A DNA stretch of 64,000 nucleotides from Actinomadura montaniterrae. Lineage in GTDB: Bacteria > Actinomycetota > Actinomycetes > Streptosporangiales > Streptosporangiaceae. Shown one piece after another: positions 51,990 through 60,700 of this stretch. The position numbers were made by a program, and so were the translations under genes. Location: contig NZ_WBMR01000011.1 in assembly GCF_008923365.1 (NCBI RefSeq), positions 30,676 through 94,675 of the forward strand, given 5' to 3'. The stretch's first letter is position 1. Every line of letters starts with the position of its first letter. The notes under the pieces are model-generated. The model saw nothing but the letters and a program-made list of their open reading frames with translations, ran no database searches and had not been told where the DNA came from.

Positions 51990-52857
51990 CGTCCCCGGCG
52001 CCTCCCTGCACTACGAGGTGCGCGGGTCCGGGCCGGTCCTGCTGCTGATCTGCGGCGGGATCTACGACGCGGCGGGCTACGCCGGTCTCGCCGGCCTGCT
52101 CGCCGACCGGTACACGGTCGTGACCTACGACCGGCGCGGCAACTCCCGCAGCCCGCTCACCGGCCCGCCCGAGCGCCAGGAGATCGTCGTCCACGCCGAC
52201 GACGCGTCCCGGCTGCTCGGCGCGGTGGCGGACGGTCCCGCCTTCGTGTTCGGCAACAGTTCCGGCGCGCAGATCGCGCTCGAGCTGGCGGCGCGGCATC
52301 CGGAGCAGGTCCGCGCGCTCGTCGCCCACGAGCCGCCGCTGCTGAGGCTGCTGCCGGACGCCGACCACTGGGAGTCGGTCATCGCGGACGTCGAGCGCGC
52401 CTACGAGGACGGCGGCGTTGGCCCGGCGATGGGCGTCTTCGGCGCCGCCATGGGCATGTCCGGCGGCGACGAGCCCGAGAGCGAAGGAGAGCCCGAGAGC
52501 GCGGGGGAGGCCGAGAGCGCCGGGGAGGCCGCCGGATCCTCGGAGGCCGCCGAGGCGCCGAGCCCCGAGATGCTGGAGATGTTCGCGCGGTTCGAAAAGA
52601 ACACCGACTTCTTCGCGGGCTACGAGGTGCCCGGCTTCGGGCGCCACGTCCTCGACGTCGCGGCGCTGCGCGAGTCCCCGGTCCGGATCACGGTCGCCGT
52701 CGGCGCGGAGTCCGCCGGCGAGCCGCCGCACCGGGCCGGCCTCGCCCTGGCCGAGCGCCTCGGGAGGCCCGCCGAGACCTACCCCGGCGACCACGGCGGC
52801 TTCGGCGCCGAGGCCCCCGCCTTCGCGGACCGCCTCGCCAAGGCCTTCGCCTCCTGA
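51964..52857 (+). CDS. Alpha/beta hydrolase
   Basis: A 297-residue hydrolase overlapping the sigma factor gene by 26 nt, so it belongs to the operon. The nucleophile elbow is FVFGNSSGAQIALELAARHP, the oxyanion region GPVLLLICGGIYDAAG, and the terminal His lies in PGDHGGFGAEAP. The cap region holds a repetitive acidic insert (ESEGEP, ESAGEA twice, then GSSEAAEA; residues about 172-200) unlike the rest. The substrate is unknown. It may be the effector gene of the ECF42 regulon. Confidence 0.85.
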   Translation: METTTRTLDVPGASLHYEVRGSGPVLLLICGGIYDAAGYAGLAGLLADRYTVVTYDRRGNSRSPLTGPPERQEIVVHADDASRLLGAVADGPAFVFGNSSGAQIALELAARHPEQVRALVAHEPPLLRLLPDADHWESVIADVERAYEDGGVGPAMGVFGAAMGMSGGDEPESEGEPESAGEAESAGEAAGSSEAAEAPSPEMLEMFARFEKNTDFFAGYEVPGFGRHVLDVAALRESPVRITVAVGAESAGEPPHRAGLALAERLGRPAETYPGDHGGFGAEAPAFADRLAKAFAS

Positions 52858-52870
52858 ACGCGGGGAACCG

Positions 52871-52907
52871 CCCCCGGCCCCTCCAGGCTGGTTCGGAGGG
52901 GGCCGGG
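52871..52907 (+). terminator. Terminator of the first ECF operon
   Basis: CCCCCGGCCCCTCC (52871-52884) pairs with GGAGGGGGCCGGG (52895-52907) with one bulge, 13 bp after the hydrolase stop. Confidence 0.6.
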
Positions 52908-52969
52908 AGTTCGGGGCGCGGGTGCGCGAGAGTCCGCGCGGGCCGGGGCGGATCCAATAGCCTGTGATT

Positions 52970-54367
52970 GTGAGTCTGCGCCTTTACGACACCGGTACCC
53001 GTAGCGTCCGCACGTTCGAGCCCCTGGAAGAGGGCCGCGTGGGGATGTACGTGTGTGGTGCGACGCCGCAGGCTTCTCCGCACATCGGTCATCTGCGGTC
53101 CGGCGTGATCTACGACGTGCTGCTGCGCTGGCTGCGCGCGTCCGGCTACGAGGTGACGTTCGCGCGGAACGTCACCGACGTCGACGACAAGATCATCGCG
53201 GTGGCGGCGGAGCGCGGCGTGCCGTGGTTCGCGGTCGCCGAGGGCAACCAGCGGGTCTTCACGCAGGGCTACGACCTGCTCGGCTGCCTGCCGCCGACGA
53301 TCGAGCCGCGCGCCACCGGGCACGTCCCAGAGATGATCGTGCTGATCCGGCGGCTGATCGAGAAGGGGCACGCCTACACGGCGGCCGGCGACGTGTACTT
53401 CGACGTGAAGTCGTGGGCCGACCACTACGGCGAGCTGTCCAACCAGCGGCTGGAGAACATGCGGCCGACCGGCGACACCCCGAACGAGGACGCCAAGCGC
53501 GACCCCCGCGACTTCGCCCTGTGGAAGGGCGCGAAGCCCGGCGAGCCGGCCTGGGAGACGCCGTGGGGCGACGGGCGGCCCGGCTGGCACCTGGAGTGCT
53601 CGGCGATGGCGACCAAGTACCTCGGGCCCGTCTTCGACATCCACGGCGGCGGCGTCGACCTGATCTTCCCGCACCACGAGAACGAGATCGCCCAGTCGCG
53701 CGCGGCGGGCGACGGGTTCGCGCGGTACTGGCTGCACAACGGGCTGCTGACGGTGGACGGCGAGAAGATGAGCAAGTCCGTCGGGAACGTGGTGCTGCTG
53801 CCCGACCTGCTCGGGAAGGCGCGTCCGGCGGAGATCCGCTACTACCTGGCCTCCGCGCACTACCGGTCGCTGATGGACTACACCGACGCCGCGCTGGCCG
53901 AGGCGGTGTCGGCCTACCAGCGCATCGAGGGGTTCGTGACGCGGGCGAGCGAGGTCGTCGGCGCGGGTGAGCCGGCGGGATCGGTGCCCGAGGCGTTCGC
54001 GGCCGCGATGAACGACGACCTCGGCGTCCCGCAGGCGCTCGCGACGCTGCACGAGACCGTCCGCGAGGGCAACAGCGCGCTGGCGGCCGGCGACGAGGAC
54101 GCGGTCCGCCGGGACCTGGCGTCCGTCCGGGCGATGGCGGGGGTGCTGGGCCTCGACCCGCTGTCGGAGCAGTGGACGCAGGGCGGCGGCGACGACCTGC
54201 GTCCCGTCGTGGACGCCCTGGTCGCGGTGGCTCTGGAGCAGCGGCAGGCGGCGCGGGCCCGCAAGGACTACGCGTCCGCCGACGCGATCCGCGACGGCCT
54301 CGCCGATGCCGGCATCGTCGTCGAGGACACCCCGCACGGCGCCCGCTGGGAGCTCAAGCGAGACTGA
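52970..54367 (+). CDS. cysS: Cysteinyl-tRNA synthetase
   Basis: A 465-residue class I synthetase. Motifs are [20 protein letters not shown] (zinc Cys and HIGH), [15 protein letters not shown] (second zinc Cys), [12 protein letters not shown] (zinc His/Glu) and [13 protein letters not shown] (KMSKS). I choose the GTG at 52970 over the one at 52964 because TAGCCT (52958-52963) would start transcription there, making a leaderless mRNA with the usual MSLRLYDT N-terminus. It is followed by rlmB, as in other actinomycetes. Confidence 0.96.
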   Translation: MSLRLYDTGTRSVRTFEPLEEGRVGMYVCGATPQASPHIGHLRSGVIYDVLLRWLRASGYEVTFARNVTDVDDKIIAVAAERGVPWFAVAEGNQRVFTQGYDLLGCLPPTIEPRATGHVPEMIVLIRRLIEKGHAYTAAGDVYFDVKSWADHYGELSNQRLENMRPTGDTPNEDAKRDPRDFALWKGAKPGEPAWETPWGDGRPGWHLECSAMATKYLGPVFDIHGGGVDLIFPHHENEIAQSRAAGDGFARYWLHNGLLTVDGEKMSKSVGNVVLLPDLLGKARPAEIRYYLASAHYRSLMDYTDAALAEAVSAYQRIEGFVTRASEVVGAGEPAGSVPEAFAAAMNDDLGVPQALATLHETVREGNSALAAGDEDAVRRDLASVRAMAGVLGLDPLSEQWTQGGGDDLRPVVDALVAVALEQRQAARARKDYASADAIRDGLADAGIVVEDTPHGARWELKRD

Positions 54368-54501
54368 CCGCGCCGAACCCCTGTGGGCGGGCAGCGCGGC
54401 GGGCGCTTCGGCGCGGCGCGCGCCGGTTGGTTCGGCGGCGCCGGTTCGCTGCGGCGGACGCCGGTTCGGTTCGGCGGGCGCGGCGCACTGGCCGCGGCGG
54501 A

Positions 54502-54507
54502 TAAAAT
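54502..54507 (+). promoter_or_regulatory. -10 element upstream of rlmB
   Basis: TAAAAT stands out in a GC-rich gap of 241 bp between cysS and rlmB. That gap also has several CGCCGGTT repeats (54418-54475) and a small GGACG/CGTCC hairpin just after the -10. Confidence 0.45.
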
Positions 54508-54608
54508 TGGACGTTCGCGGGCGTCCGCATGTGCGCGCCCCGGAGATCTCAGCCGCCCGACAAGCCGCGAGGGCGAGCACGCAATCGTCGCGAGGGGCGT
54601 ACCGAACA

Positions 54609-55529
54609 ATGGCCAAGCGCAAGGGCAAGGGTCCCACCCCCAAGGCCGAGGACCGGCACTGGCACGGCAAGCGCCAGAAGGCGCGGGCCGTCAAGAACGC
54701 CAAGCGGACCGGCACCCAGACCATGGGCCCGGGCGCGCGCGCGGCGCGGGCCGCTGAGGGCCGTCCGGCCGCGACGGGACGCCCGGCCGGGGCGCGCCGC
54801 GCGAACGGCGAGGTCCCCGAGCTGGTCACCGGCCGGAACCCGGTCGTGGAGGCCCTGCGCGCCGGGGTGCCCGGCAGCACGCTGTACGTGTCGTCGGGCA
54901 CGGACGAGCGGGTCCGCGAGTCGATCCAGCTCGCCGCCGACCGCGGCATCCCGCTGCTGGAGACCGGCAAGAACGAGCTGGACCGGCTGACCGACGGGGC
55001 CGTCCACCAGGGCATCGCGCTGCAGGTCAAGCCGTACCGGTACGCGCACCCCGACGACCTGCTCACCGGGACGGCGCCGCTGATCGTCGCGGTCGACGGG
55101 ATCACCGACCCGCGCAACCTCGGCGCTATCGTCCGGTCCGCGGCGGCGTTCGGCGCCACCGGCGTGGTGGTGCCGGAGCGGCGCGCCGCGGGGGTGAACG
55201 CGGGCGCGTGGAAGTCGTCCGCGGGGACGCTCGCGACGATCCCGGTCGCGCAGGCGACGAACCTGGCGCGGCAGCTGAAGGCGTACCAGAAGGCCGGCTG
55301 CTTCGTCGCCGGGCTCGACGCGCGCGGCGGCGTGACCGTCGCCGACATGGAGATCGCGGCCGGGCCGTTCGTGCTGGTCGTGGGCTCGGAGGGCAAGGGG
55401 CTCGGGCGGCTCGTCGCCGACACCTGCGACATGCTCGTCACGATCCCGATGCCGGGCAAGGCCGAGTCGCTGAACGCCGGAGTGGCCGCCGGGATCGCCC
55501 TCTACGAGGTCAGCCGCCTGCGCTCCTAA
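54609..55529 (+). CDS. rlmB: 23S rRNA (guanosine-2'-O-)-methyltransferase RlmB (SpoU/TrmH family)
   Basis: A 306-residue SPOUT methyltransferase that methylates a guanosine in 23S rRNA. After a basic tail ([20 protein letters not shown]), the substrate-binding domain is [16 protein letters not shown]. The SPOUT motifs are [20 protein letters not shown] (motif 1), [15 protein letters not shown] (motif 2) and [20 protein letters not shown] (motif 3), forming the knotted SAM site. The long basic extension is common in actinobacterial RlmB. Confidence 0.94.
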   Translation: MAKRKGKGPTPKAEDRHWHGKRQKARAVKNAKRTGTQTMGPGARAARAAEGRPAATGRPAGARRANGEVPELVTGRNPVVEALRAGVPGSTLYVSSGTDERVRESIQLAADRGIPLLETGKNELDRLTDGAVHQGIALQVKPYRYAHPDDLLTGTAPLIVAVDGITDPRNLGAIVRSAAAFGATGVVVPERRAAGVNAGAWKSSAGTLATIPVAQATNLARQLKAYQKAGCFVAGLDARGGVTVADMEIAAGPFVLVVGSEGKGLGRLVADTCDMLVTIPMPGKAESLNAGVAAGIALYEVSRLRS

Positions 55530-55648
55530 CGGGCCGCGCTCCTGACAGGCATCCACCGAGGGCGCCCCTCCACAGGCCCCTTCCGGTAGCTCAAGGTCAC
55601 GGGCTCGGCACTGTGATGTGTATCACTCTCTTTTCGTAAATAATCTCA

Positions 55649-55702
55649 ACGTTCAGAGGATTGACGGTGAGGTAAGCCACGTGCTGCCATCTCAACGTTG
55701 AG
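55649..55702. promoter_or_regulatory. CTCAACGTT operator pair before the DMT transporter
   Basis: CTCAACGTTGAG (55691-55702) is a perfect 12-bp palindrome. CTCAACGTTCAGAG, beginning about 55645, is a second, less perfect copy some 45 bp upstream. No regulator gene is adjacent, so the binder is encoded elsewhere. Confidence 0.5.
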
Positions 55703-55725
55703 GCAAACGAAGGAAGGGTGATCAG

Positions 55726-56610
55726 ATGACCGCCATCGCGGCCCCCCGATCCCTCCGCGACCGCTACGCCGCCGACCTCGGCCTCGCGGCGCTCGCGCCC
55801 GCGAGCTGGGGCACCACCTACGTCGTCACCACCACGCTGCTGCCCGACGGCCGCCCGCTGCTCGCCGCCACGATGCGCGCCCTGCCCGCCGGGCTGGTGC
55901 TCCTCGCCGCCAACCGCCGCCTCCCCAAGGGGTCCTGGTGGTGGAAGTCCGCCGTCCTCGGCGTCCTCAACTTCGGCGCGTTCTTCCCGCTGATCTTCTT
56001 CGCCGCCTACCGGCTGCCCGGCGGCGTCGCCGCCACCATCGGATCCGTTCAGCCCCTGGTCGTCGCGGTGCTGTCGCTGCTCGTCCTGCACGCCCGCCCC
56101 GCCCGCGCCGTGTTGTACTCGGCGATCGCCGGCACCGGCGGCGTCGCGCTGCTGACCCTCACCGGCGACGCCCGCCTCGACCCGCTCGGCATCGGCGCCA
56201 TGCTCACCGCCACCTCGCTGATGGCCACGGCGATCGTGCTCGCCAAGAAGTGGGGACGGCCCGAGTCCCCGATCGTCATGACGGGCTGGCAGCTCACCGT
56301 CGGCGGCCTCGTCCTCGCCCCGTTCACCCTCGCGTTCGAAGGCGTCCCCGCGTCGCTGACCGGCCAGAACGTCCTCGGCTTCCTCTACCTCGGCATCGTC
56401 GGGACCGCCGTCGCCTACGCCCTCTGGTTCCGCGGCATCGACCGGCTGCCGCCCACCTCGGTCTCCCTGCTCGGCCTCACCAACCCGATGGTCGCGACCC
56501 TCGCCGGCCTGCTGATCCTCGGCCAGACCCTCACCGCCTGGCAGATCGTCGGGTTCACCGTCGCGCTCGGCGCCCTCGTCGCCGGCCAGGCCCTCAACCG
56601 CCGGTCATGA
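55726..56610 (+). CDS. EamA/DMT-family transporter
   Basis: A 294-residue ten-helix transporter with two EamA repeats. The first includes LAALAPASWGTTYVVTTTLL and the second GFLYLGIVGTAVAYALWFRG with LPPTSVSLLGLTNPMVATLA. Members export amino acids, nucleosides or drugs; some resemble RhtA or YdcZ. GGAAGGG precedes the ATG. It converges with the second ECF operon (stops overlap by 6 nt). Confidence 0.9.
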   Translation: MTAIAAPRSLRDRYAADLGLAALAPASWGTTYVVTTTLLPDGRPLLAATMRALPAGLVLLAANRRLPKGSWWWKSAVLGVLNFGAFFPLIFFAAYRLPGGVAATIGSVQPLVVAVLSLLVLHARPARAVLYSAIAGTGGVALLTLTGDARLDPLGIGAMLTATSLMATAIVLAKKWGRPESPIVMTGWQLTVGGLVLAPFTLAFEGVPASLTGQNVLGFLYLGIVGTAVAYALWFRGIDRLPPTSVSLLGLTNPMVATLAGLLILGQTLTAWQIVGFTVALGALVAGQALNRRS

Positions 56611-57789
56611 ACCGCCGCCCTGCAGCACGCTGAGGCGCCGCCGCTCCAGGAACGCGATCTCGACCTCGTCCTGTGTGCGCGCGAGCGCCTCCCCGTAGGC
56701 CTTGGCGGCCTCCACGTCCCGACCCGACCGCCGCAGCAGATCCGCACGGATCGCATGGAACAGGTAGTAGCGGTCGAGGTCGAGGGCCTCGACCAGCGGA
56801 AGCGCCGCGTCCACCCCCTCGACCTCCGCCACCGCGACCGCCCGGTTCAACGCCACCACCGGACTCGGCGCCACCGCCATGAGCTGGTCGTACAGCGCGA
56901 GCACCTGCCGCCAGTCCGTCGGCGGACGGCTGTGCACCGCATTGATCGCCGCCTGGACCTGGTACGGCCCCGGACGGTTCCGCCGCAGGCACCACCGCAC
57001 CAGCTCCCGCCCCTCCTCCGCCATCGCCCCGTCCCAGAGCCCCGGATCCTGGTCCGCGAGCAGCACCAGCTCACCGCCCCGCACCCGCGCCGCCCGCCGC
57101 GACTCCACCAGCAGCATCAACCCGAGCAGCCCCCGCACCTCCGGCTCGTCCGGCAGCAGCTCCAGCAGCACCCGGCCCAGCCGGATCGCCTCCGCCGCCG
57201 TCGCCTCCCGCCGGTACCCCTCGTTGAACACCAGATAGACCACCGCGAGGACACCCGCCAGCCGCCCCGGCAGCTCCTCCGCCTCCGGCACCCGGTACGG
57301 GACCCGCGCCTCCCGGATCCGCGCCTTCGCCCGCACCAGCCGCTGCGCCATCGTCCTCTCCGGCACCAGGAACGCCCGCGCGATCTCCGCCGTCGACAGC
57401 CCGCCCACCATCCGCAACGTCAACGCCACCCGCGCCGCCATCCCCAGCACCGGATGGCAGCACGTGAACAGCAGCCGCAACCGGTCGTCCCCGACGGCCG
57501 GCTCCGGCTTCGCCTCCGCCGGACCGCTCAGCAGCACCGCCTGCGCGTGCTTCCCCGCCCGCGCGCCCTCCCGCCGCAGCCGGTCGATCGCCCGGTTCCG
57601 CGCCGTCGTGATGATCCACCCCGCCGGGCTCGGCGGCGGCCCGTCCACCGGCCACCGCCGCACCGCCTCGGCGAACGCGTCCTGCACGGCCTCCTCCGCG
57701 ACGTCCAGATCCCCGAACGCCCGGACCAGCACCGCCACCGCGCGGCCGTGCTCCTCCCGGAACGCCCGCTCGACGTCGTCAGCACTCAC
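56605..57789 (-). CDS. ECF sigma factor, ECF42 group
   Basis: A 394-residue sigma factor: region 2 RAFGDLDVAEEAVQDAFAEA with SPAGWIITTARNRAIDRLRR, and region 4 LSTAEIARAFLVPERTMAQR. The ECF42 C-terminal domain has FNEGYRREAT and GPYQVQAAINAVHSRP. It is a paralogue of the sigma factor at 50.7 kb (same domains, moderate identity). The GTG start overlaps the YCII gene by 11 nt. It is the third gene of the DHFR-YCII-sigma operon. Confidence 0.92.
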   Translation of the reverse strand: MSADDVERAFREEHGRAVAVLVRAFGDLDVAEEAVQDAFAEAVRRWPVDGPPPSPAGWIITTARNRAIDRLRREGARAGKHAQAVLLSGPAEAKPEPAVGDDRLRLLFTCCHPVLGMAARVALTLRMVGGLSTAEIARAFLVPERTMAQRLVRAKARIREARVPYRVPEAEELPGRLAGVLAVVYLVFNEGYRREATAAEAIRLGRVLLELLPDEPEVRGLLGLMLLVESRRAARVRGGELVLLADQDPGLWDGAMAEEGRELVRWCLRRNRPGPYQVQAAINAVHSRPPTDWRQVLALYDQLMAVAPSPVVALNRAVAVAEVEGVDAALPLVEALDLDRYYLFHAIRADLLRRSGRDVEAAKAYGEALARTQDEVEIAFLERRRLSVLQGGGS

Positions 57790-58126
57790 CCTGGAAGGGT
57801 CGCACCTCCACCGGCAGCCCCGTCACCCGCGAGTACCGCCCGGCCCACCACAGCGCCTCGTCCTGGGTCTCCATCTTGACGATCGTGAACCCGCCGACGT
57901 GCTCCTTGCTCTCGGTGTACGGCCCGTCCGTCGCGATCACGTCATCGCCCTCGACCCGCACCACCGCGCTGTCGCCCGGCTCGTGCAGCGGGCACCCGAA
58001 CACCCACGCCTCCGACAGCTCCAGCTCCCGCCGGATCTCCGCCAGCTGCTCCATCACCTTCTCCAGCTCCTCCGGCGGCGGCTTCTCGCCCACGGGCTGG
58101 ATGATGTTGAACACGTACCGCTTCAT
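57779..58126 (-). CDS. YCII/DGPF-domain protein
   Basis: A 115-residue YCII protein: MKRYVFNIIQPVGEKPPPEE and a DGPY variant of the DGPF motif in VIATDGPYTESKEHVGGFTI. Its ATG overlaps the stop of the DHFR-like gene by four bases (ATGA), and its end overlaps the sigma factor gene, so all three are coupled. It is likely a partner of the ECF42 sigma factor. Confidence 0.88.
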   Translation of the reverse strand: MKRYVFNIIQPVGEKPPPEELEKVMEQLAEIRRELELSEAWVFGCPLHEPGDSAVVRVEGDDVIATDGPYTESKEHVGGFTIVKMETQDEALWWAGRYSRVTGLPVEVRPFQGEC

Positions 58127-58698
58127 GCGTCCTCCTGTTTCCGATAGGTCGCGATGACGACCCCGGTCGTCGTCGTGACGGCGTCCACCAGCCGCAGATT
58201 CTCCGAGAACCCCGCGAACAACCGCCGCCCCGTCCCCAGCACCACCGGATGGGTTTGCAGCAGGTACTCGTCCACCAGCCCCAGCCGCGCCAGCGACCCG
58301 ACGAGCTCCCCGCTGCCGAGCACCGTCAGCCCCACCTCCCGGTCCTTGATCCCCGCCACCGCGCCGACGTCGTCCACGAGCACCGAGTTCTGCCACGGCA
58401 GCGGCTCCCGCAGCGTCCGCGACACGACGTACTTGCGCGTCCGGTTCAGCACCTCGGTGTACGGGTTGTCCTTCCGCGCGGGCCACACCGCGCGGAAGTC
58501 CTCGTACGTCCGCCGGCCGAGCAGGATCGCCCCGTCCCCGCCCATCCGCTTGCCCATCTCGGACGCCATGACCTCGTCATTCCCGGGAATCCCCCAACCA
58601 CCGTGGGGGAACCCGTCCCGTTCGTCCTCGTCCGCCCGCGCCGGCGCCTGCATCACCCCGTCGAGCGTCACGTGCTCCACTACGGTCAACTTCCCCAC
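58123..58698 (-). CDS. Dihydrofolate reductase/RibD C-terminal-like protein
   Basis: A 191-residue RibD_C-fold reductase. It opens KLTVVEHVTLDGVMQAPARA, carries GAILLGRRTYEDFRAVWPAR, and ends the domain with VDEYLLQTHPVVLGTGRRLF. These small NADPH-binding proteins are often co-encoded with YCII and ECF sigma factors; their reaction is not known. The GTG start follows GAGGAG. It is the first gene of an operon with an ECF42-type promoter about 55 bp upstream. Confidence 0.87.
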   Translation of the reverse strand: MGKLTVVEHVTLDGVMQAPARADEDERDGFPHGGWGIPGNDEVMASEMGKRMGGDGAILLGRRTYEDFRAVWPARKDNPYTEVLNRTRKYVVSRTLREPLPWQNSVLVDDVGAVAGIKDREVGLTVLGSGELVGSLARLGLVDEYLLQTHPVVLGTGRRLFAGFSENLRLVDAVTTTTGVVIATYRKQEDA

Positions 58699-59042
58699 GA
58701 GCCGATCTCCTCACCTACGGGCCGGCCCACCGCCGCCCCCTCGCCCCCTACACGAAGACCGTCCCCCCACATCGACACCGAACCCAAGAATTCAGCCGGA
58801 CGACCCCGCCGCGCACGACCTCTCCCCGAAGCCCCGGCCATCCTCAAGGCGCCCCTCGGGCCGAGGCATTCGCACGCCCACTCGCCTTCACATGGCGGCC
58901 CGGGGAACCACGGCTGCCGGGCTGGCCGCTTCGTGACACCACCCTCACCAAGGTGAACGCCAGGTAAACGCGGCACGTCACAGTACCGCCGCCAGAGGAG
59001 ACGCACCCGCCACGAACGACCTGGAAAGCAAGGGAAGCATTC
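58699..59042. other. Intergenic region between the DHFR-like operon and a lipoprotein gene
   Basis: A 344-bp divergent gap with no gene. It holds the ECF-type promoter (58751-58777, minus strand) and a 12-bp palindrome TCACCAAGGTGA (58945-58956) that may regulate the lipoprotein gene. Confidence 0.5.
58751..58777 (-). promoter_or_regulatory. ECF42-type promoter of the DHFR-YCII-sigma operon
   Basis: On the minus strand TGTCGA (complement 58772-58777) is followed after exactly 17 bp by CGTG (complement 58751-58754). The -35 and spacing are identical to the promoter at 50247-50274, and the -10 fits CG(A/T). Confidence 0.55.
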
Positions 59043-59513
59043 ATGCGCAACATCGTCATCGCCGCCGTCGCCGGTGCCGCCGTCGTCGCCCTCGCCGCGT
59101 GCGACCCCGCCGCGGGCACCACCCCCGAGACGCAGAGCAGCACGAAGGCCGCCGGCAAGACGTCCGGGAAGCCGAAGGCCGTGCCGATCAAGCTGGTCGC
59201 CAAGCGCGCCCACGCTTCCAGGTCCGTCCTGTCGGACGGCGGCGCGCTGTCGTGCGTGAAGGTGACGGTCACGAACCAGACCAAGAAGTCCGTCGAGGTG
59301 AACCCGCTGTACTTCAGCATCACCGACACCAAGGGCGTCAAGCACTCGGCGGACCAGGCGCTCGGCGAGTACAACGGGGAGATCGACACGACCACCCTCG
59401 CGTCGCACGAGAAGGCCGTTGGGCTGGTGTGCGGCAAGGGGAAGTTCGTCCCGAAGATCCTCGCGATGACGAATCCGCTGTTCAGCGAGGCCGCCCGAGC
59501 CGAAGTCGCCTGA
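59043..59513 (+). CDS. DUF4352-like lipoprotein
   Basis: A 156-residue lipoprotein. The signal MRNIVIAAVAGAAVVALAAC ends in lipobox LAAC (Cys20). A Thr/Ser/Lys linker precedes an Ig-like domain with CVKVTVTNQTKKSVEVNPLY and FSITDTKGVKHSADQALGEY, the DUF4352/Mpr-type pattern. Two Cys in the mature part could form a disulphide. Function unknown; such proteins are surface-exposed. Confidence 0.82.
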   Translation: MRNIVIAAVAGAAVVALAACDPAAGTTPETQSSTKAAGKTSGKPKAVPIKLVAKRAHASRSVLSDGGALSCVKVTVTNQTKKSVEVNPLYFSITDTKGVKHSADQALGEYNGEIDTTTLASHEKAVGLVCGKGKFVPKILAMTNPLFSEAARAEVA

Positions 59514-59519
59514 CGGACC

Positions 59520-59547
59520 CGCGCCCCGCCCCACCGGGCGGGGCGCG
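59520..59547 (+). terminator. Terminator of the lipoprotein gene
   Basis: CGCGCCCCGCCC (59520-59531) and GGGCGGGGCGCG (59536-59547) form a perfect 12-bp stem with a 4-nt loop, followed by AAA. Confidence 0.75.
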
Positions 59548-59635
59548 AAACGCGTATGCCCAGAGAAGACCGCGTCCCGTCGCCGTCGACGGGAAGGCAA
59601 ACGCCGCTGGCCTGGATCGCGGTACTTCCACGCCC

Positions 59636-59776
59636 ATGGCGGTACAGGTTTCCTTTGGAGCCGTCCTGGAACACCTCCCCGCGGATAGCGCGGCCACCGT
59701 TCTGGTGCCGATCGTGATGCCACGGCTATTGCGGTTGCACAAGCGGTACGGCGTCAAGCGACAAGGAGCCGATTAA
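59636..59776 (+). CDS. Possible small ORF or gene fragment
   Basis: A 46-codon frame, MAVQVSFGAVLEHLPADSAA to RYGVKRQGAD, with no ribosome-binding site and no recognised family. It could be a fragment of a larger lost gene. The stretch 59548-59949 otherwise shows nothing convincing. Confidence 0.2.
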   Translation: MAVQVSFGAVLEHLPADSAATVLVPIVMPRLLRLHKRYGVKRQGAD

Positions 59777-59949
59777 GCCGGAAGCTCTCCCAACACCGCC
59801 CCACACGGCTGTAGGCCCAACGGCGAGGACGGTGTCTCCGCCGGTGGCCGGATAAAGACAGATATACCGGCGGACGTGAACGGGGTGCGCATGGCGGGCG
59901 TCTCAGGTGCGCGCGCGTCATCCGAATCCTGCGCTGGGAGGCCTGAAGC

Positions 59950-60381
59950 GTGTATCCGCCACCACCCCGGACGCCGGTCCCGCCGCCGCATCAGCCACAC
60001 CACATCCCTACTGGTGGTGTCATCGTGCTTGTCGCATTGTCCTTGGTCGTCGGCATCGGGATCGGTGCTGGCGCCAAGGGATCGGGTGACCACCCGCCGA
60101 CGACGTCCGCCGCAGCAGCCCCGGTGCCGATCCCTTCCGCGGTGACAGTGACGATCACCGAGTACCAGGACGCCGTTCTCCCCTCAAAGGCGCCCGCGAA
60201 AGCGAAGCCCCGCCCGAAGCCGCATCCGACGAAACAGGAACCGGCTGCACCGAAGACCGACCCGCGTTTCGGAACCTGCGCAGAGGCGAAAGCGCACGGA
60301 TACGGCCCCTACGTTGAGGGTATGGACCCCGAGTACGCCTGGTACATCGACCGGGACGGCGACGGCACCGTCTGCGAGTAG
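59950..60381 (+). CDS. Excalibur calcium-binding domain protein, membrane anchored
   Basis: A 143-residue protein. A Pro-rich N-terminus (MYPPPPRTPVPPPHQPHHIP) precedes one membrane helix (VIVLVALSLVVGIGIGAG), a Pro/Lys/Ala linker (APAKAKPRPKPHPTKQEPAA), and a C-terminal Excalibur domain with FGTCAEAKAHGYGPYVEG and the calcium-like DRDGDGTVCE ending. The two Cys probably pair outside the cell. The GTG start follows GGGAGG. A surface role is inferred. Confidence 0.88.
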   Translation: MYPPPPRTPVPPPHQPHHIPTGGVIVLVALSLVVGIGIGAGAKGSGDHPPTTSAAAAPVPIPSAVTVTITEYQDAVLPSKAPAKAKPRPKPHPTKQEPAAPKTDPRFGTCAEAKAHGYGPYVEGMDPEYAWYIDRDGDGTVCE

Positions 60382-60490
60382 CGGGCCGGCGCCGCTTTCG
60401 CGAGAAACGGCACTGCGGCCGACTCGCGTCGGCTACGCATCCGGCAAGCGCCGCCGCACCGATTTCTGTCCTCCTCCGCGCTAATCGCTT

Positions 60491-60640
60491 TTGGGACTTC
60501 GGACGTGCGCGGCGTTGTGGGCTCTGGTCCTTCTGGCGCTGGTCTTCGGAATCACGCTCCCTGCCGTGTGGTCTGGGAAGCCGTCACGCCGTAGAGCAGC
60601 ACTCGCGTTTCTGGACCGAATGCTGACGCGACGCCGTTGA
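60491..60640 (+). CDS. Candidate 49-residue single-helix membrane peptide
   Basis: From TTG at 60491 the frame encodes a hydrophobic helix, LWALVLLALVFGITLPAVW, then GKPSRRRAALAFLDRMLTRR and TGA at 60638. A helix followed by a positively charged tail is a plausible small membrane protein. There is no strong ribosome-binding site, and conservation is unknown. It is the only candidate in the 319-bp gap 60382-60700. Confidence 0.3.
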   Translation: MGLRTCAALWALVLLALVFGITLPAVWSGKPSRRRAALAFLDRMLTRRR

Positions 60641-60700
60641 CCCGCTCAAGCCTGACCAGGGCAGAGAAGCGCGCACGGCCCGATGTCGGTTCCGCACACT

